DNA of 64,000 nt from CAWGXZ01 sp963826695 (GTDB lineage: Bacteria > Pseudomonadota > Gammaproteobacteria > Burkholderiales > Burkholderiaceae_C), in assembly GCA_963826695.1 (NCBI GenBank), contig CAWGXZ010000006.1, positions 248,001 to 312,000 on the forward strand. The letters are read 5' to 3'. The position numbers and the translations under genes were made by a program. How positions within the stretch are numbered: position 1 is the first letter of the stretch; every line of letters begins with the position of its first letter. The notes under the pieces are model-generated. The model made no database searches, was not told the DNA's origin, and saw only the letters and a program-made list of their open reading frames with translations. Shown one piece after another: positions 56,892 through 64,000 of this stretch.

Positions 56892-58250
56892 TCAGCCGAG
56901 AAAACGTGACACGACCGGCGCGTCGGCCAGCGACCAGACGCGCTCGATCACCCGGCGCATCTCGGCCTCGGTCGCGCCATCGCGGTACTGCGCCAGGCGC
57001 AGCGCCTTGTCCTCGATCTCGGTGCGGCTGAGGGTGTTGCCCGGGTCGCCCTTCGGCTCGTCGACCCGCGCGGCCAGCCGCCGGCCGTCGACCGTTTCGA
57101 CCGTGACCTTGCCGATCCAGCGCGCCGGATACGCGCCGTCGACCTCCGGGTCGAGCACCATCTCGACCTTGTCTCGAAAGGCCATCACCGACGGATCACG
57201 GTAACCGGCGTCGAATTCACCGAGGCCGGCGCGGCCCTGCAGCGCCACCAGGCCGAGCACGGTGCCCATCGAGAACTTGGCCTGGTGCACGGTCTGCGGG
57301 TCGGTCACCGGGCCGAGCACGTCGATCGCGCCCTGGTGGACCTCGGCGACAACGCGCTTCACGGCGTCGGCGGCCAGGCGGTGCTCGTTCATCAGCCGCA
57401 GCAGCGCGTCGGCGGCCGGATGCGTGTGGCGGCACGAGGCGTGGAACTTGAAAGACGTTTCGGCGAGCGTCCAGCGGCTTCCCAGCCCGTCGGTCAGCCG
57501 CGAGGGATCGGCGTCGTGCGACATGCCGGCGGCCATGCCGCGCGTGCCTTCGAGGATGTGCTGCGCGCCGGTGAAACCGTCGGCGGCCAGGTACGCCGCG
57601 GTCAGCCCGGCGCTCGCCGCATGCGCGGTGTGCAACTGCTTCGAGTCGGCGGCGTCGCGCAAAAACTCCCACAGGCCCGCAGACTGGGTACCGGCGGAGC
57701 CGAAGGCGTGCAGCATCTGCTCGGGCGAGAGCCGCAGCAGGTGGCCGACCGCAGCGGCCGCCGCCAGCGTGCCGGCGGTGCCGGTGGTGTGGAACACCTT
57801 GTAGTGCGAGCGGCCGAGGAATTCGCCGACGCGGATGCCGACCTCGTAGCCGGCGACCGACGCGGTGAGCAGCTCGCGGCCCGAGCGGCCGAGCGCCTGC
57901 GCCACGGCCAGCGCCGGCGGGAAGACGACTGCGGCGGGATGGAAGACCGAGCCGTTGTGCACGTCGTCCTGCTCGGCGAAATGCGACGCGGCCGCATTGC
58001 ACGCCGCGGCGACCAGCGGGCTGCTGCCACGGCGATCGACGAGGATTTCGCTCGGGCCTTCGGCGGGCCCCATGCGCTGCATGAAACGGCCGATGGTCTC
58101 GACCGGCCGCGCGCCCTTGCCGGCAAGGGCCGAGGCGAACCAGTCGAGGAACAGGTCTTCGGCGCGGCGAAGCACCGGCGCGGGAATGTGCTCGAAGCGC
58201 AACCCGGCGGCAAAGCCGGCGAGCGAGCGGCTCGGGTGATCGTCGTTCAT
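56892..58250 (-). CDS. MmgE/PrpD family protein
   Basis: 452 residues from ATG 58250; the open frame extends upstream but is not protein-like there. Family features are DLFLDWFASALAGKGARPVE, HFAEQDDVHNGSVFHPAAVV (with the conserved D...H), and FKFHASCRHTHPAADALLRL. Members are 2-methylcitrate dehydratase, cis-aconitate decarboxylase and less known hydro-lyases. It lies between the CoA transferase and the CoA ester lyase, so it probably dehydrates or hydrates a branched di- or tricarboxylic acid. Confidence 0.88.
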   Translation of the reverse strand: MNDDHPSRSLAGFAAGLRFEHIPAPVLRRAEDLFLDWFASALAGKGARPVETIGRFMQRMGPAEGPSEILVDRRGSSPLVAAACNAAASHFAEQDDVHNGSVFHPAAVVFPPALAVAQALGRSGRELLTASVAGYEVGIRVGEFLGRSHYKVFHTTGTAGTLAAAAAVGHLLRLSPEQMLHAFGSAGTQSAGLWEFLRDAADSKQLHTAHAASAGLTAAYLAADGFTGAQHILEGTRGMAAGMSHDADPSRLTDGLGSRWTLAETSFKFHASCRHTHPAADALLRLMNEHRLAADAVKRVVAEVHQGAIDVLGPVTDPQTVHQAKFSMGTVLGLVALQGRAGLGEFDAGYRDPSVMAFRDKVEMVLDPEVDGAYPARWIGKVTVETVDGRRLAARVDEPKGDPGNTLSRTEIEDKALRLAQYRDGATEAEMRRVIERVWSLADAPVVSRFLG

Positions 58251-58273
58251 GGTTGTCCCTGGTGTTTCACGAA

Positions 58274-59446
58274 TCAAAGCGCGCCGGCACCGCGCAGCGC
58301 ATCGATTTGCGCCGCGTCGTAGCCGAGTTCGCCGAGCAGCCGGTCGGTGTCGGCGCCGAGTGCCGGTACCGGGTCCATGCGCGGCGCCTCGACGCCCGGC
58401 GGCAGCAGCGCAGCCACGCGGCCGACGGGGCTGTCGACCTCGACCCAGCGATTGCGCGCGGCCAGCTGCGGATGCGCCCAGACATCGGCCATGGTGTTGA
58501 CCCGCGCATTGGCGATCTGCGCAGCTTCGAGCTTGGCCTCGACTTGTTCGGCGGTCAGCGTCGCGAACGCCGCTTCGATCAGCTCGCGCAGTGCAACGCG
58601 CTCGGCACTGCGGCGCGCGTTGGAGGAAAAGCGCGCGTCGGTCGCGAGTTCGGGCCGGCCGAGCACCTGGGTGCAGAACGCCTGCCACTCGCGCTCGTTC
58701 TGCACGCCGAGCATCACGCTGCGGCCGTCGCCGGTTGCGAACGGGCCGTACGGATAGATCGTCGCGTGCGACGCGCCGGCGCGCTTCGGCGGCTCGGCAC
58801 CCTCGAAGGCGTAGTACATCGGATAGCCCATCCACTCGACCATGCTCTCGAGCATCGAGATCTCGATCGCCTTGCCGCGGCCGGTGCGGCCGCGCTCGAT
58901 CAGCGCCGACAGGATGTTGGTGTACGCATACATCCCGGCGGCGATGTCGGCGATCGAGCAGCCGGCCTTGGCCGGCTCGTCGGGCGAGCCGGTGATCGAC
59001 AGGAAGCCCGATTCGCTCTGGATCAGCAGGTCGTAGGCCTTCTTGTCGCGGTACGGGCCGTCGTTGCCGTAGCCCGAGATGTCGCAGACGATCAGCCGCG
59101 GGTGCTTGTCACGCAGCGCGTCGAACGACAAGCCCATCCGAGCCGCGGCGCCGGGCGCCAGGTTCTGCACCAGCACGTCGGCGTTGTCCAGCAGCTTGGC
59201 CAGGATCGCCGGCGCCTCGGCGTGCTTGAGGTCGAGCGCCAGGCTTTCCTTCGAGCGGTTGGTCCAGACGAAATGCGAGGCCTGGCCGCGCACCCGCTCG
59301 TCGTAGCCGCGGGCGAAGTCGCCGACGCCGGGCCGCTCGACCTTGATGACGCGGGCGCCGAGATCGGCGAGCTGACGGGTGCAGAACGGCGCGGCGATCG
59401 CGTGTTCGAGCGTGACGACGGTGATGCCTTCGAGCGGACGGGTCAT
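58274..59446 (-). CDS. CaiB/BaiF family (class III) CoA transferase
   Basis: 390 residues from ATG 59446 (seven codons after an alternative ATG). Class III landmarks: LEGITVVTLEHAIAAPFCTR, ARVIKVERPGVGDFARGYDE, NRSKESLALDLKHAE, and the catalytic Asp region VQNLAPGAAARMGL with ISGYGNDGPYRDKKAYDLLI. It moves CoA between acids, here most likely activating the operon's acid substrate with succinyl-CoA or another donor. It sits between the acyl-CoA dehydrogenase and MmgE/PrpD genes. Confidence 0.9.
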   Translation of the reverse strand: MTRPLEGITVVTLEHAIAAPFCTRQLADLGARVIKVERPGVGDFARGYDERVRGQASHFVWTNRSKESLALDLKHAEAPAILAKLLDNADVLVQNLAPGAAARMGLSFDALRDKHPRLIVCDISGYGNDGPYRDKKAYDLLIQSESGFLSITGSPDEPAKAGCSIADIAAGMYAYTNILSALIERGRTGRGKAIEISMLESMVEWMGYPMYYAFEGAEPPKRAGASHATIYPYGPFATGDGRSVMLGVQNEREWQAFCTQVLGRPELATDARFSSNARRSAERVALRELIEAAFATLTAEQVEAKLEAAQIANARVNTMADVWAHPQLAARNRWVEVDSPVGRVAALLPPGVEAPRMDPVPALGADTDRLLGELGYDAAQIDALRGAGAL

Positions 59447-59488
59447 CGTTTTTTTACTCTGCGCCAAGGGCGCTGCAGGGTTGAACGC

Positions 59489-60649
59489 TCAGAACGAGCG
59501 CGGCAGGCCGAGCACGTGCTCGGCGATGTAGCTCAGGATCAGGTTGGTCGAGATCGGTGCCACCTGGTAGAGCCGGGTCTCGCGGAACTTGCGCTCGACG
59601 TCGTATTCGTTGGCAAAGCCGAAGCCACCGTGGAACTGCAGGCAGGCATTGGCGGCTTCCCACGACGCCTTGGCGGCCAGGTACTTCGCCATGTTGGCCT
59701 CGGCGCCGCACGGCGCATGGGCGTCGAACAACGAGCAGGCTTTCCAGCGCATCAGGTCGGCGGCCTCGATCTCGATCTTGGCCTCGGCGATCGGGAACTG
59801 CACGCCCTGGTTCTGGCCGATCGGCCGGCCGAAGACGACGCGGTCCTTGACGTACGCGGTGACCCGGTCGATGAACCAGTGGCCGTCACCGATGCATTCG
59901 GCGGCGATCAGCGTGCGCTCGGCATTCAGCCCGTCGAGGATGTACTTGAAGCCCTTGCCTTCCTGGCCGATCAGGTTTTCGGCGGGGATTTCGAGGTCCT
60001 CGAAGAACAGCTCGTTGGTCTCGTGGTTGACCATGTTGGCGATCGGCCGCACCTCCATGCCGTGGCCGATGGCCGTGCGCAGGTCGACCAGGAAGATCGA
60101 CATGCCTTCGGACTTCTTCTGCACCTCGGCCAGCGGCGTCGTGCGCGCCAGCAGGATCATCAGTTCCGAGTGCTGGATGCGCGAAATCCACACCTTCTGG
60201 CCGTTGACGACGTAGCGGTCGCCCCGCTTGACCGCGGTGGTCTTGATCTTGGTCGTGTCGGTGCCGGTGCTCGGCTCGGTGACGCCCATCGACTGCAGGC
60301 GCAGTTCGCCGCTGGCGATCTTCGGCAGGTAATGCTGCTTCTGCGCTTCCGAGCCGTGGCGCAGCAGCGTGCCCATGTTGTACATCTGGCCGTGGCACGC
60401 GCCCGAGTTGCCGCCGCTGCGGTTGATCTCTTCCATGATCACCGACGCTTCGGAAAGGCCGAGCCCCGAGCCGCCGTACTCCTGCGGAATCAGCGCCGCC
60501 AGCCAGCCGGCATCGGTGAGCGCCTTGACGAAGGCCTCGGGGTAGGTGCGCTCGCTGTCGATCTTGCGGTGGTACTCGTCGGGGAACTGCGAGCAGAGGT
60601 CGCGAACCGCGTCGCGAATGTCCTGGTACGGGTTTTCAGTCGTGGTCAT
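59489..60649 (-). CDS. Acyl-CoA dehydrogenase
   Basis: 386 residues. Acyl-CoA dehydrogenase signatures: LQSMGVTEPSTGTDTTKIKT and QFHGGFGFANEYDVERKFRE at the C-terminus, with the flavin region WISRIQHSELMILLARTTPL. The catalytic base position near GFANEYD fits short-chain or branched-chain types. It opens the catabolic operon and should introduce a double bond into the CoA-activated acid. Its promoter must lie in the 152 bp between it and mnmE. Confidence 0.9.
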   Translation of the reverse strand: MTTTENPYQDIRDAVRDLCSQFPDEYHRKIDSERTYPEAFVKALTDAGWLAALIPQEYGGSGLGLSEASVIMEEINRSGGNSGACHGQMYNMGTLLRHGSEAQKQHYLPKIASGELRLQSMGVTEPSTGTDTTKIKTTAVKRGDRYVVNGQKVWISRIQHSELMILLARTTPLAEVQKKSEGMSIFLVDLRTAIGHGMEVRPIANMVNHETNELFFEDLEIPAENLIGQEGKGFKYILDGLNAERTLIAAECIGDGHWFIDRVTAYVKDRVVFGRPIGQNQGVQFPIAEAKIEIEAADLMRWKACSLFDAHAPCGAEANMAKYLAAKASWEAANACLQFHGGFGFANEYDVERKFRETRLYQVAPISTNLILSYIAEHVLGLPRSF

Positions 60650-60801
60650 CGGCTTTGGCTTGTCGGGCAGATTCGGTCGAGTTGCGCGCCCGCCTGCGTG
60701 GCGAGCGCGCCTTCATGGTTACGCGCCCACAGCGCGACGCGGCGCCGAGCATGCCCGCGGAGGCGGCGAAAATCAATTGCCGGTTACGCGGGGCGGCCGG
60801 C

Positions 60802-62193
60802 TCACTTGCCGATGCAAAAGCGGCTGAAGATCTCGCCGAGCAGGTCTTCGACGCCGAATTCGCCGGTGATCTTTCCAAGCGCCGCTTGCGACAGGCGCAG
60901 CTCCTCGGCAAACAGGTCGAGTGCCGCGTCGCCTTGCGCGGCGATCGTGCGCGCTTGCCCCAGGTGCGCGCGCGCCTGCTGCAAGGCCTGCACATGGCGC
61001 GTGCGGGCGATGAAGACGCCCTCGGGCTGCGCATGCCAGCCGGCAAGTGCCAGCAGCCGTGCGCGCAGGGTGTCGAGTCCGGCGCCGGTGACGGCGGAAA
61101 TCGCCAGGCCGCCGTCGCCGACCGCGATCGACGCGGCAGACGGCGCCGTGTCGGCCTTGTTGTAGACGTCGAGCAGCCGGTCGCCCCTGGCATGGGCGCG
61201 CAGCCGGTCGCCGATGGCCGCGTCGGCCGCCCGGTAATCGGCCGATTCGAGGCGGGTCAGGTCGTGCAGGAACAGCACCGCATCGGCCGATTCGATCTCG
61301 GCCCAGCTGCGCTCGATGCCGATGCGCTCGATTTCGCCGGCGTCTGCGAATTCGCGCAGGCCGGCGGTGTCGACGACGTGCAGCGGCACGCCCTCGATCT
61401 GGATCGTCCCGCCGATCTTGTCGCGCGTCGTTCCGGCAACCGGCGTGACGATCGCCAGTTCGGCGCCGGCCAGCGCATTCAGCAGCGAGCTCTTGCCGAC
61501 GTTCGGCTGACCGGCAAGCACCACCTTGATGCCTTCGCGCAGCAGCGCACCCTGGCGCGCGCGCGCCAGCACCGCGTCGAGCGCGGCGTCGATGCGGCCC
61601 AGGCGCCCGGCGGCGTCCGCCTGCTGCAGGAAATCGATCTCTTCTTCGGGAAAGTCGAGCGTCGACTCGACCAGCACCTGCAGCGAGATCAGCTGCTCGC
61701 GCAAGCCGACGATCTCGGCCGAAAACGCGCCGCCGAGCGAACGCACCGCCGACCGCGCCGCGGCCTCGGTGCTGGCGTCGATCAGGTCGGCGACCGCTTC
61801 GGCCTGCGCCAGGTCGAGCTTGCCGTTGAGGAACGCCCGCTCGGTGAACTCGCCCGGCTCGGCCAGCCGCAACCCGATGCCCGCGCCGGCCTCCAGGCAA
61901 CGCGCCAGCAGCAGTTGCAGCAGCACCGCGCCGCCGTGCGCCTGCAGCTCGAGCACGTCCTCGCCGGTGTAGCTGTGCGGGGCCGGGAAGTGGATCGCCA
62001 GGCCGTTGTCGATGGCGCTGCCGTCGGCTGCGCGCAGCGCTGCGAGCGTGGCCTGCCGCGGCTGCAGCGGCCGGCCGACGAGGGCCTCGATCAGTGGCGC
62101 GAGATCGTGTCCCGAGACGCGGACGATGCCGATCGCCCCGCGGCCGGTTGCTGTCGCCACGGCGACGACCGGATCGTCACGACGGACGAGCAT
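60802..62193 (-). CDS. mnmE: tRNA modification GTPase MnmE
   Basis: 463 residues. N-terminal folate-binding domain (DPVVAVATATGRGAIGIVRV), helical domain, and the G domain with GQPNVGKSSLLNAL (P-loop), GTTRD (switch), DTAGL and NKAD. The C-terminus FCIGK is the conserved catalytic Cys motif CxGK. With MnmG it makes the cmnm5 group on U34 of several tRNAs. Located just behind yidC, its normal place in gammaproteobacteria and betaproteobacteria. Confidence 0.96.
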   Translation of the reverse strand: MLVRRDDPVVAVATATGRGAIGIVRVSGHDLAPLIEALVGRPLQPRQATLAALRAADGSAIDNGLAIHFPAPHSYTGEDVLELQAHGGAVLLQLLLARCLEAGAGIGLRLAEPGEFTERAFLNGKLDLAQAEAVADLIDASTEAAARSAVRSLGGAFSAEIVGLREQLISLQVLVESTLDFPEEEIDFLQQADAAGRLGRIDAALDAVLARARQGALLREGIKVVLAGQPNVGKSSLLNALAGAELAIVTPVAGTTRDKIGGTIQIEGVPLHVVDTAGLREFADAGEIERIGIERSWAEIESADAVLFLHDLTRLESADYRAADAAIGDRLRAHARGDRLLDVYNKADTAPSAASIAVGDGGLAISAVTGAGLDTLRARLLALAGWHAQPEGVFIARTRHVQALQQARAHLGQARTIAAQGDAALDLFAEELRLSQAALGKITGEFGVEDLLGEIFSRFCIGK

Positions 62194-62211
62194 GGCCGGC
62201 GCCGGGGGGAC

Positions 62212-63921
62212 TCAGGCGACGCCGAGGCGCTTGTTGATGATGTACTGCTGGGTGATCGACAGGATGTTGTTGGTCAGCCAGTAGAGCACCAGCCCGGCGG
62301 GGAAGAAGAAGAACATCACCGAGAAGACCAGCGGCATGATCCACATCATCTTCGCCTGCACCGGATCGGGCGGCGTCGGGTTGAGCCAGGTCTGCAGCAG
62401 GCTGGTACCGGTCATCAGCAACGGCAGGATGAAGTAGGGATCCTTGGCCGACAGGTCGGTGATCCAGCCGATCCAGGGCGCGTTGCGCATCTCGACGCTC
62501 GACAGCAGCACCCAGTAGAGCGCAATGAAGAACGGCATCTGGGCAAAGATCGGCAGGCAGCCGCCGAGCGGATTGACCTTCTCCTCGCGGTAGATGCGCA
62601 TCATCTCCTGCTGCATTTCCTGCGGCTTGTCCTTGAGCCGCTCGCGCATGGCCATGATCTTCGGATTGATGGCCTTCATCTTGCCCATCGACTTGTAGGC
62701 GTGCGCGTTCAGCCAGAAGAAGGCGATCTTCAGGATGACGACCAGGCCGACGATTGCCCAGCCCCAGTTGCCGATCAGCTTGTGCAGCTGCGTCAGCAGC
62801 CAGAACAGCGGCTTGGCAAGGATCGTGAACCAGCCGTAGTCCTTGACCAGCTCGAGGCCCGGCGCCAGGGCGCTCAGCGTGTTTTCCTCCTGAGGGCCGG
62901 CGAAGAGCCGCGCATCGACAACCTCGCTGGCGCCCGGGGCCAGCGGCTTCAACCCGACGATCATGCCGACCGCATACTGATTGACACCGACCTTGCGGCT
63001 GAAGAACTCGCGCTGGCGACGGTCCTCGACCTCGGCATTCGCGCCGAGCAGCCAGGCCGTCGCGAAATAGTGCTGCACCATCGCCACCCAGCCGTTGTCG
63101 GCGGCAGTGGCGTGGCCGATCTTGTCGCCCGGCTCGCGCTTCTCGATCGTCTTGAAGTCGAGCTTGGTGAACTTGGTGGCGTCGGTATAGATGGCCGGGC
63201 CGGTGAAGGTGAAATAGAAGCTCGATTCGCCCGCCGGCGGATTGCCGTCGCGAACCAGCTGCAGATAAAGCTGCGGCGTCACCGGCTGGGCCGAGGTGTT
63301 GACCACCTCGTGGCGCACGCCGATCACGTAGTCGCCGCGGCGAAAGGTGTAGGTCTTGAGCAACTTGACGCCGCCGACCTCGGGCGACTCGAACTTGACC
63401 TCGAGCGTGTTCTGCCCCGGCGCCAGCGTGCGCTCGCCCGGCAAAAGGTTCATCGGCGTCAGGTGGTTCGGCAGCGCCGCACCGCCCTGGGCCGCGATCA
63501 GACCCGTCTGGGCCTTGTAGAGCCGCTCGGCCGACTGGTCGAGCACCACGGCGTTGCGGCTGCGGTCGTTCTGGTCGATTTGCTGCAGCAGCTCGACGCG
63601 CATGACGTCGGCACCGTTCGGGTCGAGCGTTGCCTTGACCACGTCGGTGCTGACCGTGACCGGCTGCGCAGCTGCCGACGCGACAGGCCGTTCGCCTGCG
63701 GGAACGGCAGCGGTGGCGGGCAAGCCCGGCAGCGTGGCACTCCCGGGGGGCGTGTTCGCCAGCGGAGGTGCCGCCGGCGCCTTCTTGTCGGCTGTCGGCT
63801 TGGCGGCCGGCGGCGGCGAGAACATCGACGGCCGACCGTTGTGCTTGTTCCAGCCGTCCCAGATCAGGAGCAGCGACATCGAAAAGACGACCCAGAGCAG
63901 GGTCCGGCGGATATCGGTCAT
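62212..63921 (-). CDS. yidC: Membrane protein insertase YidC
   Basis: 569 residues from ATG 63921. N-terminal helix (TLLWVVFSMSLLLIWDGWNK), a large periplasmic beta domain with a Pro/Ala-rich linker, then the five-helix insertase core: AIVGLVVILKIAFFWLNAHA, NPLGGCLPIFAQMPFFIALY and FPAGLVLYWLTNNILSITQQ. It inserts inner-membrane proteins with or without SecYEG. Its ATG overlaps the stop of the yidD gene (ATGA). Confidence 0.96.
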   Translation of the reverse strand: MTDIRRTLLWVVFSMSLLLIWDGWNKHNGRPSMFSPPPAAKPTADKKAPAAPPLANTPPGSATLPGLPATAAVPAGERPVASAAAQPVTVSTDVVKATLDPNGADVMRVELLQQIDQNDRSRNAVVLDQSAERLYKAQTGLIAAQGGAALPNHLTPMNLLPGERTLAPGQNTLEVKFESPEVGGVKLLKTYTFRRGDYVIGVRHEVVNTSAQPVTPQLYLQLVRDGNPPAGESSFYFTFTGPAIYTDATKFTKLDFKTIEKREPGDKIGHATAADNGWVAMVQHYFATAWLLGANAEVEDRRQREFFSRKVGVNQYAVGMIVGLKPLAPGASEVVDARLFAGPQEENTLSALAPGLELVKDYGWFTILAKPLFWLLTQLHKLIGNWGWAIVGLVVILKIAFFWLNAHAYKSMGKMKAINPKIMAMRERLKDKPQEMQQEMMRIYREEKVNPLGGCLPIFAQMPFFIALYWVLLSSVEMRNAPWIGWITDLSAKDPYFILPLLMTGTSLLQTWLNPTPPDPVQAKMMWIMPLVFSVMFFFFPAGLVLYWLTNNILSITQQYIINKRLGVA

Positions 63922-64000
63922 GGAAACGTCTTCTTTGCTGGCTGGCGTGGCGTGCCACCCAGCGTCAGCGGAACAGGATCGTCGCCCGCGGCGCACCACG
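63918..64000 (-). CDS. yidD: YidD, membrane protein insertion factor, 3' end only
   Basis: The last 83 bases of the window, on the minus strand, read WCAAGDDPVPLTLGGTPRQP and on to a TGA that overlaps the yidC start. The (C)xxGxDPVP ending is the typical YidD C-terminus (family pattern HPxxxGGxDPVP). The gene starts outside the window. Order yidD-yidC-mnmE matches the usual oriC-proximal arrangement. Confidence 0.7.
   Translation of the reverse strand, partial: WCAAGDDPVPLTLGGTPRQPAKKTFP

Overview
The window is about 64 kb of high-GC DNA whose gene content fits a betaproteobacterium of the order Burkholderiales. The signs are two Bug-type tricarboxylate receptors, an intact CysTWA sulfate transporter with two binding proteins, the kdsD-kdsC-lptC block, the yidD-yidC-mnmE chromosomal order, and Nitrosomonas-type (TIGR02584-like) CARF proteins. 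It looks chromosomal. The contig carries many single-base frame breaks, dense in 1-13 kb and 30-32 kb and rare elsewhere, so broken genes must be read with sequence error in mind.

1-13 kb. A lipoprotein gene running off the left edge, a LuxR-type and a Crp/Fnr-type regulator, and a leftward four-gene operon with overlapping stops and starts: class III cyclase/AAA ATPase/TPR sensor, P450-like protein, DyP-type peroxidase, patatin-like phospholipase. Phospholipase plus two haem oxidases suggests oxidative lipid chemistry under a large signalling ATPase.

13-19 kb. Ordinary chromosomal genes: SDR oxidoreductase, M48 protease, AmpG-like transporter, flavin reductase, diguanylate cyclase.

19-38 kb. 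A type III-B CRISPR-Cas locus, all leftward except a toxin-antitoxin pair: cas6, a CARF-winged-helix protein, a cmr1 relic, a CARF-HEPN effector, cmr1, cmr2/cas10, cmr3, cmr4, cmr5, cmr6, (RHH/PIN pair on the other strand), csx16, a Card1/Can2-like CARF nuclease, cas2, cas1, a second short cas1-like gene, a second cas2, a leader and a 32-repeat array. Features worth attention are the doubled adaptation module, a stop codon just before the HEPN active site of the CARF-HEPN effector, a Cas10 whose palm half is broken and whose GGDD motif is damaged, and three CARF proteins plus Csx16 around that damaged cyclic-oligoadenylate synthase.

38-64 kb. Bug receptor, ammonium transporter with a candidate sigma-54 promoter, sulfate ABC transporter, thioredoxin-like protein, tartrate/malate-type dehydrogenase, GMC oxidoreductase, glycine-rich RNA-binding protein, lptC-kdsC-kdsD, Kef-type antiporter, a large inverted-repeat element, a CoA-dependent acid degradation operon (acyl-CoA dehydrogenase, CoA transferase, MmgE/PrpD, CoA ester lyase, Bug receptor), then mnmE, yidC and the 3' end of yidD.
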